This document shows positions 8,413-16,944 of a stretch of 41,469 nucleotides of DNA, in pieces. The notes under the pieces are model-generated. The model searched no databases and was not told the DNA's origin. It saw only the letters and a list, made by a program, of their open reading frames with translations. The first letter of the stretch is position 1. Each line of letters opens with the position of its first letter. Position numbers and translations under genes: made by a program. This stretch comes from an uncultured Eubacterium sp. (GTDB taxonomy: Bacteria > Bacillota > Clostridia > Lachnospirales > Lachnospiraceae): assembly GCA_958446835.1 (NCBI GenBank), contig CAUCXT010000028.1, forward strand, positions 1-41,469. The letters are read 5' to 3'.

Positions 8413-9981
8413 TCAGATATTGAGCAGATCGCTGTAAACCTTGAGTGCACCCTCTGTCTCATGTGCAAGAACACGCTTAGCAAGAACCTTACCCAGCTGT
8501 ACTCCCTCCTGATCGAAGCTGTTCACATTCCATAAGAAGCCCTGAAACATAATCTTGTTCTCAAAGTGGGCAAGGAGTGCTCCAAGTGTCTTAGGATTAA
8601 GCTCATCACCGATGATAATGCTTGAAGGACGATTTCCCTCAAAGTTCTTGTTTCTGTTGTCATCGCTCTTGCCACAGGCAAATGCGACAATCTGTGCGGC
8701 AACATTGGCGCAGAGCTTCTGCTGGCTTGTGCTGTCCTGAATGACAACATCTGTTCCTATCTGGCTGTTTCTAAAGCCGATGAACTGCAATGGAACAATG
8801 TCCGTTCCCTGATGAAGAAGCTGATAGAAGGAATGCTGTCCGTTAGTTCCCGGCTCACCGAAGATAACAGGTCCTGTGACATAATCTACAGGCTCACCGA
8901 ATCTGTTGACGGACTTTCCGTTTGACTCCATATCAAGCTGCTGTAAATGAGCAGGAAAACGGCTGAGTGCCTGTGAGTACGGAAGCACTGCTGTGCTTGG
9001 GTAGCCTAACACATTTCTCTCATATACACCGATAAGAGCGTCAAGCATCTCAGGATTCTTACGGATATCCTCATTCTTAGACAGCTTATCCTCTGCAGCA
9101 GCACCCTCTAAGAACTGTGCGAATACCTCAGGTCCGAAGGCAAGTGACAATACCGCGCCACCAACCGCTGATGTGGAGGAGAAACGTCCTCCGATATAAT
9201 CATCCATGAAGAATGCTGCGAGATAGTCATCGCTCTTTGCAAGAGGTGATGTCTCACTTGTGACTGCTATCATATGCTTTGATGGGTCAAGTCCTGCCTT
9301 CTTAAGTGCATCCTTTACAAAGGACTCATTGGTGAGAGTCTCAAGTGTTGTTCCTGACTTGGATACAAGGACAAATATGGAATGAGCCACGTCTGTCGAA
9401 GCTAGAACTGCAGCAGCGTCATCCGGGTCAACATTGCTTATGAACTTAGCCTCCATCTTGAAGGTTCCGTTCTTCTTAGCCCAGTTCTCAAGTGCAATAT
9501 ACATAGCTCTAGGTCCTAAATCACTTCCGCCTATTCCTATCTGGACTACCGTTGTGAACCTCTCACCTGCTGCATTGGTAATCTCACCGTTATGCACCTT
9601 ATTGGCGAACTCAGCAATTCTGTTCTGCTGCTCAACATAGAAGCTTCTCTTATCAACGCCATCTGCATTTACCGCGTCTCCAAGCTGCCCACGCGTCATG
9701 TGGTGAAGAACAAGTCTCTTCTCGCCTGTATTTACAACCTCTCCATTGTAGAGAGCCTCAAACTTCTCTGTAAGCTGTGCCTCCTTGGCAAGCTTCTCAA
9801 GTGCGTCAAGCACCTTATCGTCTACCTGCTTTGCAGCATAATTATATGTAAGTCCCTCCGCCATCGGTGTGCTGTATGACTTCACGCGGTCTGCGCTCAT
9901 CACATCGGACAGCTTCACCTTGTCCACCTTAGACAGATTCTCATAAGAGTTAAGTGTATCCAGATTCTTCCAGTTAATCAT
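8413..9981 (-). CDS. pgi: Glucose-6-phosphate isomerase
   Basis: Cytoplasmic enzyme interconverting glucose 6-phosphate and fructose 6-phosphate in glycolysis and gluconeogenesis. The 522-residue protein carries the family signature DDYIGGRFSSTSAVGG, the sugar-phosphate-binding loops GIGGSDLGPRAM and VSKSGTTLET, and the C-terminal signature region WNVNSFDQEGVQLGK with the conserved lysine. It is longer than the roughly 450-residue PGI common in Firmicutes, closer to the long form. A strong ribosome site AGGAGG precedes the ATG at 9981. It appears monocistronic, with its own promoter and terminator, and a Rex-like operator sits at its transcription start. Confidence 0.97.
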   Translation of the reverse strand: MINWKNLDTLNSYENLSKVDKVKLSDVMSADRVKSYSTPMAEGLTYNYAAKQVDDKVLDALEKLAKEAQLTEKFEALYNGEVVNTGEKRLVLHHMTRGQLGDAVNADGVDKRSFYVEQQNRIAEFANKVHNGEITNAAGERFTTVVQIGIGGSDLGPRAMYIALENWAKKNGTFKMEAKFISNVDPDDAAAVLASTDVAHSIFVLVSKSGTTLETLTNESFVKDALKKAGLDPSKHMIAVTSETSPLAKSDDYLAAFFMDDYIGGRFSSTSAVGGAVLSLAFGPEVFAQFLEGAAAEDKLSKNEDIRKNPEMLDALIGVYERNVLGYPSTAVLPYSQALSRFPAHLQQLDMESNGKSVNRFGEPVDYVTGPVIFGEPGTNGQHSFYQLLHQGTDIVPLQFIGFRNSQIGTDVVIQDSTSQQKLCANVAAQIVAFACGKSDDNRNKNFEGNRPSSIIIGDELNPKTLGALLAHFENKIMFQGFLWNVNSFDQEGVQLGKVLAKRVLAHETEGALKVYSDLLNI

Positions 9982-10041
9982 ATTATCCTCCTATTCTGCA
10001 AACGTCCTACCTGATATGGAACGTGAGCACTGCTTATATAA

Positions 10042-10059
10042 TTGTTAATTATTAAACAA
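10042..10059 (-). promoter_or_regulatory. Candidate Rex operator at the pgi start site
   Basis: The 18-bp near-palindrome TTGTTAATTATTAAACAA (plus-strand reading) matches the clostridial Rex pattern TTGTTAANNNNTTAACAA at 13 of 14 defined bases. Its centre lies about 20 bases downstream of the -10 box, so a bound repressor would block initiation. Rex senses NADH/NAD+ and represses fermentation and some glycolytic genes. Assignment is by motif only. Confidence 0.6.
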
Positions 10060-10067
10060 TTATCTGA

Positions 10068-10096
10068 ATTATACTATCAAACATTCATTAATTCAA
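10068..10096 (-). promoter_or_regulatory. Sigma-A-type promoter of pgi
   Basis: Minus strand: -35 TTGAAT (10091-10096), 17-base spacer, -10 TATAAT (10068-10073). The -35 overlaps the stop codon of the upstream GGDEF gene. The predicted start lies close to 10061, about 80 bases before the pgi ATG. Confidence 0.75.
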
Positions 10097-11721
10097 TAGT
10101 GTATTTCTTCCCCTTTAAGATTGCCTATGCATATAGCATTCTTGCTTCTTTTCTTAACTATATACAGATATTCATCCGCAGCATGTAGAAAATCTCTGTC
10201 CTTGCAGTTCTCATAAGGTATATCATGACATATTCCCTGGGAAATGGTGACAATAGAGTGTTCTCTCGAACCATTGTGTGCCATATTAAGGTTATAAACC
10301 TGCTGTCTCAACCTCTCTGCCGTCTGTTCAACCTCTTTCGCTTCCACCCCTGCATATACGATCACGAACTCATCGCCGCCGTACCTCGCACAGAAAATAT
10401 TCTCATTCTCTATACTCGCAAGTAATCCTGCTATTGTCTTTACACAGTTATCGCCAGCCTGATGACCATATTCGTCATTGTATTGTTTAAAGTAATCTAT
10501 ATCCAATATCTCATACGATAACGGAATATGTTCATCCCTGCACCTGTCAAGCGCCTCCTGTGCAAACCTTGACATGCGGTATCTGTTGGCGATTCCCGTA
10601 AGCTGGTCTGTCTCAGCCTTTTCTAACAGTCTCTGTGCCTCCTGCTCAAGCTCCCTCTGTCTCTCCTTGATTGTATCCATAGAATTACGCACACGAAGAA
10701 TGGTCGCAATCATTTTCTGCTTGTCTTTCTCAAGCTGTATGCTCAAATCAAAAAATTTATTCATGGCTTCCATACATTCCTGTTCACAGTTATGCTTGCG
10801 ATACAACTTAATCTTAAGTTCAAGATATTTTCGCTTCAGGTTGGCTATTCTTGTCTTCTTTATAGGTTCTTCGATTTTATTTATTATCTCTTCTACGACC
10901 TCGTCCCTGTCAATTTCAAGCATGAGCAGACAAAAGTCATACAGATCATCGAACACATCCATAATCATAACCCTGCCGCCCAGTCTCTTTTCTATATCGT
11001 CTATATACTTATCCCTGCTCTTTTCATCGCCGCGCAGATGTGAGAAACGCACCAACAGGCTGTCAACATATATATAATCCATGTTTCCAAAATGTGGCTT
11101 ACATTCGTTTTTTATCTTTTCTATGTACTGCGCAGTCTTGTCAAGCTCCCCATCTAACATATGGCAATCCGCAAGGTTAGTATATATCATCGTAAGCCTT
11201 CTGATGTCTTTTTCTTCATCGGGAGTATTTATATACCTTTCATAAGCACTCTCAAAATACTTCTTGGCCTCCTTATACATCGCAGTATCCATATACAGAT
11301 AACCCAGATTTATCTCAATGCTGCTGCCCACATCCGTTATATCATGCTCATTGCAGCATGTAAGCCCCGACATATAATATTCCAATGCTGCAACTGTATT
11401 TCCCTGAGTCACGGACGTAATTGCCATCAGATTATACGCTCTTGCAACAAGCCTCCACTGCTCCGACTGATTAAGATAAGAAAGTGCCTTTATAATTGTA
11501 TCGAACATGTCATCGATTGCATTATGCGCATAGCACTTCTCCGCAAGATAGAAGTAAGCAAATCCAAGCGCTTCACTGTCATCATGTGCTATGTCAATAA
11601 TCTCCCTGCATGCCTTTTCGACACTTGTATAGTCCTTACCTCTATTATCTATAACCTGTTGTTTCAAAGAAGCTATTTTTGTCTTATAATCAATATTATT
11701 TTCATCCACCGTATTTTTCAT
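10093..11721 (-). CDS. TPR-repeat protein with C-terminal GGDEF (diguanylate cyclase) domain
   Basis: Soluble 542-residue protein likely to make cyclic di-GMP. The first roughly 330 residues are helical repeats of TPR character (for example EALGFAYFYLAEKCY, YYMSGLTCCNEHD, YKEAKKYFESAYERY). A coiled linker rich in Glu, Gln and Arg (about 340-375) leads into the GGDEF domain, which begins DQLTGIANRYRMSRFAQEAL, has the metal-binding segment EILDIDYFKQYNDEYGHQAGD and an intact YGGDEFVIVY. The RxxD product-inhibition site expected five residues before GGDEF is absent (the segment reads NENIFCARY). No membrane segment or signal peptide. AGAGGGAA precedes the ATG. It stands alone between the NSS transporter and pgi. 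Confidence 0.92.
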   Translation of the reverse strand: MKNTVDENNIDYKTKIASLKQQVIDNRGKDYTSVEKACREIIDIAHDDSEALGFAYFYLAEKCYAHNAIDDMFDTIIKALSYLNQSEQWRLVARAYNLMAITSVTQGNTVAALEYYMSGLTCCNEHDITDVGSSIEINLGYLYMDTAMYKEAKKYFESAYERYINTPDEEKDIRRLTMIYTNLADCHMLDGELDKTAQYIEKIKNECKPHFGNMDYIYVDSLLVRFSHLRGDEKSRDKYIDDIEKRLGGRVMIMDVFDDLYDFCLLMLEIDRDEVVEEIINKIEEPIKKTRIANLKRKYLELKIKLYRKHNCEQECMEAMNKFFDLSIQLEKDKQKMIATILRVRNSMDTIKERQRELEQEAQRLLEKAETDQLTGIANRYRMSRFAQEALDRCRDEHIPLSYEILDIDYFKQYNDEYGHQAGDNCVKTIAGLLASIENENIFCARYGGDEFVIVYAGVEAKEVEQTAERLRQQVYNLNMAHNGSREHSIVTISQGICHDIPYENCKDRDFLHAADEYLYIVKKRSKNAICIGNLKGEEIHY

Positions 11722-11822
11722 GTATATTTCCCTCTTAAATCAATTACCAGAATATGATAAACATATCATACTATATTATGAAACCAAACTTGTCTTTTTT
11801 CAATACCCTCTTTGACATCCGA

Positions 11823-11855
11823 TTTAAAATGGTAAAGTTTTATTTCCATTTAAAA
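11823..11855 (-). terminator. Weak hairpin at the end of the NSS transporter gene
   Basis: TTTAAAATGG (11823-11832) pairs with CCATTTAAAA (11846-11855), overlapping the transporter stop codon, with a short T-rich stretch beyond. AT-rich and without a clear T tract, so only a possible terminator. Confidence 0.35.
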
Positions 11856-13177
11856 TTTATCATTCCAAGTACATATATTGCAAAAATACACACCGGTACA
11901 ACATACCCGAATATCGGACGCATCCAGTTCCTGACCTTTAAGCCCTTTCCTTCGTTAGCCTCAGCCATAAAATTGTTCCATCCCCAGCCGATACGTCCGT
12001 TGGTACAGAATATCGATATAATCAGTGAACCAAGCGGAAGTATATTGTTGCTCACAAGAAAATCCCAGAAATCAAGCCATGCTGTTCCTTCCGCAAAAGG
12101 CTGAAACTTAAATATGCTGTAGCCCAGCGCTGTCGTGATTGCAAGAATAAATACAGCCACAGCACACACAAGGCTTCCCTTCTTTCTTGTCCATCCTGTA
12201 ATTTCCCTTACACATGCCAAAATATTCTCACACACCGCAAGGACAGTTGAAAATGCCGCAAATGTCATAAACATAAAGAACAATGTTCCCCATATTCTTC
12301 CGCCCTGTATATGCTTAAACACTGCTGCCATAGTGTCAAACAGCAATGCCGGACCTGCCGTTACCTCAACTCCGTAAGCAGCGCATGACGGAAATATAAT
12401 AAGACCTGCCATAATCGCAACAAAGGAATCGAGCAATATCACGTTTACACTTTCACCGAGCAGACTTCTGTCTTTATCAATATAGCTTCCGAATATTGCC
12501 ATGGAACCCATTCCTACAGACAACGTAAAAAATGCCTGATTCATTGCCGCGACAATGGTATCCACACCTATTTTACTAAAATCCGGCACCAGATAAAAAC
12601 GATATCCCACAACGGCTCCGGGCTGCATTCCGCTGACAACCGCCAGTACAAGCATGAGTGCAAGCAGAAGTATCATCATGTATTTTGTGACTCGTTCAAG
12701 TCCGCCCTGAAGCTGAAATGTAAGCACAAAAAAACCTATTGCAACCGTAATCGCAAGAAACCCTACATTGATAGCCGGATTGGTTATCATATTTACGAAC
12801 CCAAGGTTTTCAATATCACCTGTGAGGAATTTCCAGAAATAATATATCATCCAGCCTGTAACAACTGTGTAAAATGCCATCAGACATACATTTCCCGCAA
12901 GAGCAAAATATCCATGGATATGCCATTTCTGTCCCTTCCTTTCAAGCTTCTGGTACATCTTCACCGGACTTGCCTGTGCTGCCCTGCCTATTGCAAATTC
13001 CATTGTAAGGGCAGGAAGCCCAAGAATAAGCAGACACACTATATAGATAAGCACGAATGCTCCGCCTCCATTGCTTCCTGCCATCCACGGAAACTTCCAT
13101 ACATTGCCGCACCCTATTGCACACCCCGCGCTAAGAAATATAAATCCCAGACGGCTGCCTAAACGTTCTCTCTCCAA
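11840..13177 (-). CDS. Neurotransmitter:sodium symporter (NSS/SNF) family amino-acid transporter
   Basis: Membrane carrier using the sodium gradient to import an amino acid or related amine. The 445-residue protein starts LGFIFLSAGCAIGCGNVWKF and continues PWMAGSNGGGAF, the first-helix unwound segment with sodium and substrate contacts that defines the LeuT/MhsT family. About 11 membrane helices are visible, the usual number for bacterial members. The start is a TTG at 13177, chosen because AAGGAG lies 9 bases before it and the family N-terminus follows at once. It lies 91 bases after a TrpB2-type gene in the same direction, with a hairpin between, so its substrate may be tryptophan, indole-related or another precursor; this is inference from position. 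Confidence 0.92.
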   Translation of the reverse strand: MERERLGSRLGFIFLSAGCAIGCGNVWKFPWMAGSNGGGAFVLIYIVCLLILGLPALTMEFAIGRAAQASPVKMYQKLERKGQKWHIHGYFALAGNVCLMAFYTVVTGWMIYYFWKFLTGDIENLGFVNMITNPAINVGFLAITVAIGFFVLTFQLQGGLERVTKYMMILLLALMLVLAVVSGMQPGAVVGYRFYLVPDFSKIGVDTIVAAMNQAFFTLSVGMGSMAIFGSYIDKDRSLLGESVNVILLDSFVAIMAGLIIFPSCAAYGVEVTAGPALLFDTMAAVFKHIQGGRIWGTLFFMFMTFAAFSTVLAVCENILACVREITGWTRKKGSLVCAVAVFILAITTALGYSIFKFQPFAEGTAWLDFWDFLVSNNILPLGSLIISIFCTNGRIGWGWNNFMAEANEGKGLKVRNWMRPIFGYVVPVCIFAIYVLGMINFKWK

Positions 13178-13213
13178 AATACCAATCTCCTTATATCATT
13201 TTTTACAGTTGAA

Positions 13214-13251
13214 ATAGGCGAATCCCGAAGCTTCCTCCGGGATCCGCCTAT
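13214..13251 (-). terminator. Strong hairpin between trpB2 and the NSS transporter
   Basis: ATAGGCGAATCCCG (13214-13227) pairs with CGGGATCCGCCTAT (13238-13251), one G-T wobble. On the minus strand the following stretch is TATTTC, with only a short T tract, so it could be a partial terminator or an RNA-stabilising hairpin that lets some transcripts reach the transporter. Confidence 0.6.
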
Positions 13252-13268
13252 CCCACAAATCATTCCAC

Positions 13269-14648
13269 TTATCTATCCACCTTAGGAAGTCCTGCAAAGC
13301 CCTGCTGCAGATCTTCATCTGTAGGAATATAATCCGTCATAAGTCCATCATTGTACTTCTGATATGCCACCATATCGAAATAGCCTGTTCCGGTAAGACC
13401 GAAAAGTATCGTCTTCTCCTCACCTGTCTCCTTGCACTTTAATGCCTCATCTATCGCAACTCTTATCGCATGGCTGCTCTCAGGTGCCGGAAGTATTCCC
13501 TCGACTCTTGCAAACTGTGTTGCTGCGGCAAATACGCTGGTCTGCTCAACCGAAACAGCCTCCATAAGTCCCTGATGGTACAGCTCAGATACAACCGGGC
13601 TCATTCCGTGGTAGCGGAGTCCTCCCGCATGGTTAGCCGAAGGAATGAAATTGCTTCCAAGTGTGTACATCTTAGCAAGAGGACATACCATGCCTGTGTC
13701 GCAGAAATCATAAGCGAATCTGCCTCTTGTAAGGCTTGGACAGCTTGCAGGTTCAACAGCGATAAATCTGTAATCCTTCTCACCCCTCAGCTTCTCACCC
13801 ATAAACGGTGAGATAAGTCCGCCAAGATTAGAGCCGCCACCGGCACAGCCTATGATAATGTCCGGCTTGACACCGTACTTTTCAAGTGCTGCCTTAGCCT
13901 CAAGTCCGATAATGGACTGGTGAAGAAGAACTTGATTTAAAACACTTCCAAGTACATATCTGTAACCTTCCGTGTGTGTTGCGACCTCAACCGCCTCTGA
14001 TATAGCACATCCAAGGCTTCCTGTTGTGCCCGGGTGAGCTGCAAGAATCTTTCTTCCGACCTGTGTTGTCTCCGAAGGTGAAGGTGTCACACTCGCGCCA
14101 TAGGTTCTCATAACCTCACGTCTGAAAGGCTTCTGCTCATACGAAACCTTAACCATGAATACCTTGCAGTCAAGCCCAAGGTAGGCACACGCCATCGACA
14201 GAGCAGTTCCCCACTGTCCTGCACCTGTCTCTGTTGTCACACCCTTAAGCCCCTGCTTCTTGGCATAATAGGCCTGAGCTATCGCAGAATTCAGCTTGTG
14301 GCTTCCGCTCGTATTATTTCCCTCGAACTTATAGTAAATCTTCGCCGGAGTTCCGAGTGCCTTTTCAAGACAATATGCCCTCACAAGAGGTGCCGGTCTG
14401 TACATCTTGTAAAAATTAAGAATCTCCTGCGGAATATCAATATAAGCATTGTCATTGTCAATTTCCTGCTTAATAAGTTCATCACAGAAAACCGGTCTTA
14501 AATCATCGTACCCCATAGGCTCTAATGTGGCAGGATTTAAAAGCGGAGCCGGCTTAATCTTCATATCGGCGCGCACATTGTACCACTGCTTCGGCATCTC
14601 GCTCTCTTCAAGATAAATTTTATAAGGAATGTTCTTTTCTTCGCTCAT
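13269..14648 (-). CDS. Tryptophan synthase beta chain, TrpB2 type
   Basis: PLP enzyme that condenses indole with serine to give tryptophan, usually working without the alpha subunit. At 459 residues it has the longer N-terminus of the TrpB2 group (roughly 60 residues before the first catalytic region, with RPAPLVRA near 84-91), the PLP lysine in NTSGSHKLNSA (Lys about 118), the catalytic ETGAGQWG motif and the phosphate loop CAGGGSN. The final domain contains ILPAPESSHAI and GLTGTGYFD, also typical. No trpA or other trp gene is nearby, which fits a salvage role for free indole. GGAGGGAGGA precedes the ATG. The promoter contains a perfect 12-bp palindrome, so control by a repressor is likely. 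Confidence 0.95.
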   Translation of the reverse strand: MSEEKNIPYKIYLEESEMPKQWYNVRADMKIKPAPLLNPATLEPMGYDDLRPVFCDELIKQEIDNDNAYIDIPQEILNFYKMYRPAPLVRAYCLEKALGTPAKIYYKFEGNNTSGSHKLNSAIAQAYYAKKQGLKGVTTETGAGQWGTALSMACAYLGLDCKVFMVKVSYEQKPFRREVMRTYGASVTPSPSETTQVGRKILAAHPGTTGSLGCAISEAVEVATHTEGYRYVLGSVLNQVLLHQSIIGLEAKAALEKYGVKPDIIIGCAGGGSNLGGLISPFMGEKLRGEKDYRFIAVEPASCPSLTRGRFAYDFCDTGMVCPLAKMYTLGSNFIPSANHAGGLRYHGMSPVVSELYHQGLMEAVSVEQTSVFAAATQFARVEGILPAPESSHAIRVAIDEALKCKETGEEKTILFGLTGTGYFDMVAYQKYNDGLMTDYIPTDEDLQQGFAGLPKVDR

Positions 14649-14683
14649 GGAATATCCTCCCTCTCCGATTATATGTCTTTATC

Positions 14684-14713
14684 ACTATATCACTTTAAAG
14701 TGTCCCTTGTCAA
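14684..14713 (-). promoter_or_regulatory. trpB2 promoter with a palindrome in its spacer
   Basis: Minus strand: consensus -35 TTGACA (14708-14713), 18-base spacer, -10 TATAGT (14684-14689). Inside the spacer is the perfect palindrome CACTTTAAAGTG (14691-14702), placed where a dimeric repressor would exclude RNA polymerase. The cognate regulator is not identified. Confidence 0.7.
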
Positions 14714-14772
14714 CCTGATACGCCATTTCACGCAAAAGCTACCTAATATAAAAATACAAAGAAAGCAGCTAT

Positions 14773-14814
14773 AAAAAGACCGGAAATTACAAACCATTCA
14801 TCCATAATTTCCAG
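14773..14814 (-). terminator. Intrinsic terminator of the chemoreceptor gene
   Basis: CCGGAAATTA (14780-14789) pairs with TAATTTCCAG (14805-14814), one G-T pair, followed on the minus strand by a T run (complement of 14773-14777). It lies about 60 bases after the receptor stop. Confidence 0.82.
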
Positions 14815-14875
14815 CCTTAATCGTCATTTATCTATATAATATTCAATTGTAAGCCGTGGCACTATGCTATGATTA

Positions 14876-16603
14876 TTATTTATTGTCGGCATAGAGCTTA
14901 AAGTTCTTTACAAGATGGTCAAGCTCCTCCGCTCTCTGTGCAAGCTCATCACTGATTGCCGAGCTCTCCTCTGAGGCAGCCGCAGTATTCTGTGTAACAC
15001 TTGAAATCTGCTCAATTCCACCCTCTATCTGTGAAAGTGCCTCCGCCTGATTCTTAGCTGATTCGTTCGTGTTCTTTGCAATATCGGCAAACTTCTGCAT
15101 CTCATCTATAGTTGTCTGGAATGCCTCTGCAACGGACTCCGTGATAGCACTTCCCTTGCTGATTTCCTCCATGGTCTTAGCTATAAGCTCACGCGTATTT
15201 ACTGCGGACTTAGAGCTGTCGGTTGCGAGCTGTCCGATATGCTCTGCTACAACTGCGAAACCTCTTCCTGCCTCACCTGCTCTTGCTGCCTCAATTGAAG
15301 CGTTGAGTGCAAGGAGACTTGTCTGTGAAGCTATATTCTCTATGGATGTTGCGATAACCTCAATCTTCTTGGAAATATCATCGATATTCTTCATTGCTTC
15401 AATAAGGCTGTCCATCTTACCGCGCTCATCCTCTGCCTTCTTAACAGCAACTGATACATTGTCATAAGCTTCCTGAGTTGACTTAGCGCTCTTCTCGGCG
15501 AGGTCTGCCACAGTCTCAACTGTTGCTGTAAGTTCCTCAACAGCACTGGCCTGTTCTGTAGTACCTGTTGCAAGGTCGGAGGCTGCCTTTGAAATATCTG
15601 CTGAACCTGTATCAACATGCGCAGCGGCATCCTGAATCTTTGTAAGAGTTGTGTTAAAGTGTTTAAGTATGTATACGAATGACTCCTTAATGCTTGCAAA
15701 GTCCCCAAGGAAATCTGTTATTTCATTGGAATCCTTCGTAAGATCTCCCTTGGCAATCTCTCTTAACGTAACTGATATTTCCTCAACATACGCATCAAGA
15801 TTTTTCATTGTACCGCGCATGGACTCTGCCATAATGCCAAGCTCATCCTGAGACTCATAGGTAATAAGCTCGCCCGCCGACATATCTCCCTGATACATAA
15901 GCTGCGCTGCATTTGCCATCTGCTCGATCGGCTCCTTTAAAATCTCTGTGAGTATTTTTGTTGACCATGCTGATCCGGCAAAGAGACAGGCAATCAATAT
16001 TATACTTATAACCAGCAGTACCATGCTCACAGCTCTCGATCTGCTGTAATATTCCAATCCATTGCTGTTTACGATCTGCTCTATATCATCAGTTATATTC
16101 TTGATGTCCTGAACAATAGGAAGATATGTCTCATAATTGAGGGTATAGGCTTCATCAATCTTCCCCTTCTGTAAAAGTTCCATAACCTGAGGTCTTACAT
16201 TCTCACCATCATCTATTCTGCTCTTAAGCTCTGCAAGCTTAGCTTTACCCGCTGCAGTCTTAAAATGCTTCTCCATGGAAGCAACCGATGAAACTACAAG
16301 ATTGACATCCTCCTCAACGGTCTTCTCAAAGCTCGGATATCTGTCTGCCATATTCTCTCCGCCTTCTGCAAGAAGACGGTTGATTGCTCTCTGTAAATCC
16401 GTAAGACCATACTTGACATTAGCCACATCGCTCATATTGGTCATCGGACCGTTGAAAATTCCTTTGACGTTCGTGGTAATGTACTGCATGCCAATCATTA
16501 TTATAACCGCAACAAGCACTCCAAGTATTGTGACTGCACCCATAGTAGTTAACAGTTTTCTCTTGATTGGATAATTCTTAATTTTTTCCTTAATCTTGTT
16601 CAT
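14876..16603 (-). CDS. Methyl-accepting chemotaxis protein
   Basis: Membrane chemoreceptor of 575 residues that feeds CheA/CheW. A membrane helix (about 18-38) is followed by an extracellular four-helix-bundle-type sensor (about 45-190, all helical, no Cache pattern), a second membrane helix (about 197-216), a HAMP domain (about 217-280) and a long cytoplasmic coiled-coil signalling region. The hairpin tip, with IASQTSLLALNASIEAARAG and then EAGRGFAVVAEHIGQLA, is the family hallmark. The C-terminus lacks the CheR-tethering pentapeptide. No che genes are adjacent; the upstream neighbour is a small DUF2442 protein 11 bases away, apparently in the same transcript. Confidence 0.96.
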   Translation of the reverse strand: MNKIKEKIKNYPIKRKLLTTMGAVTILGVLVAVIIMIGMQYITTNVKGIFNGPMTNMSDVANVKYGLTDLQRAINRLLAEGGENMADRYPSFEKTVEEDVNLVVSSVASMEKHFKTAAGKAKLAELKSRIDDGENVRPQVMELLQKGKIDEAYTLNYETYLPIVQDIKNITDDIEQIVNSNGLEYYSRSRAVSMVLLVISIILIACLFAGSAWSTKILTEILKEPIEQMANAAQLMYQGDMSAGELITYESQDELGIMAESMRGTMKNLDAYVEEISVTLREIAKGDLTKDSNEITDFLGDFASIKESFVYILKHFNTTLTKIQDAAAHVDTGSADISKAASDLATGTTEQASAVEELTATVETVADLAEKSAKSTQEAYDNVSVAVKKAEDERGKMDSLIEAMKNIDDISKKIEVIATSIENIASQTSLLALNASIEAARAGEAGRGFAVVAEHIGQLATDSSKSAVNTRELIAKTMEEISKGSAITESVAEAFQTTIDEMQKFADIAKNTNESAKNQAEALSQIEGGIEQISSVTQNTAAASEESSAISDELAQRAEELDHLVKNFKLYADNK

Positions 16604-16614
16604 ACATGTTCTCC

Positions 16615-16863
16615 TTATCTGTGAAATGGCGTTGACATAATCTCGTCAATCGACAACTCTGTTCCGTTATCCCAGCAGATTACCTGACCGTTTTTTAATA
16701 TACCCGAAGAAAATATTTCGATATTCTCAAGGTCATGGAACCTCACCGTTCTGAGCTTCGTCTTCATATCGAATACATTTTCTCTGCCATCTGTGAATAT
16801 AATCTCTATCCTATAATCATCCAGAAAGCGTATCTCTTCCATTTTGGTCATACTGTCCACCAT
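16615..16863 (-). CDS. DUF2442-like small protein
   Basis: An 82-residue soluble protein with the DUF2442 pattern: a beta-rich N-terminus (IRFLDDYRIEIIFTDGRENVFD), a central LRTVRFHDLENIEIF and the closing motif VICWDNGTELSIDEI. The family's function is unknown; members often lie beside toxin-antitoxin or regulatory genes. Here it immediately precedes a chemoreceptor gene (11 bases). Start at 16863 rests on GGAAAGG just upstream; an internal ATG at 16851 is an alternative. A TATAAT box lies at 16883-16888 (complement) with a weak -35, likely the promoter of this two-gene unit. Confidence 0.8.
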   Translation of the reverse strand: MVDSMTKMEEIRFLDDYRIEIIFTDGRENVFDMKTKLRTVRFHDLENIEIFSSGILKNGQVICWDNGTELSIDEIMSTPFHR

Positions 16864-16944
16864 TTATCCTTTCCGGAGGTGTATTATACACAGATAAGGA
16901 ATATCTTTCCATTATGGAAAACCATATATTTTATTTTTATGACC

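Noticed and set aside
10574..11757. Long plus-strand open frames opposite the GGDEF gene and elsewhere (for example 19337-19843, 3571-4293)
   Set aside because: They mirror strongly supported minus-strand genes, have low-complexity Ser/Leu-rich translations and no ribosome sites.
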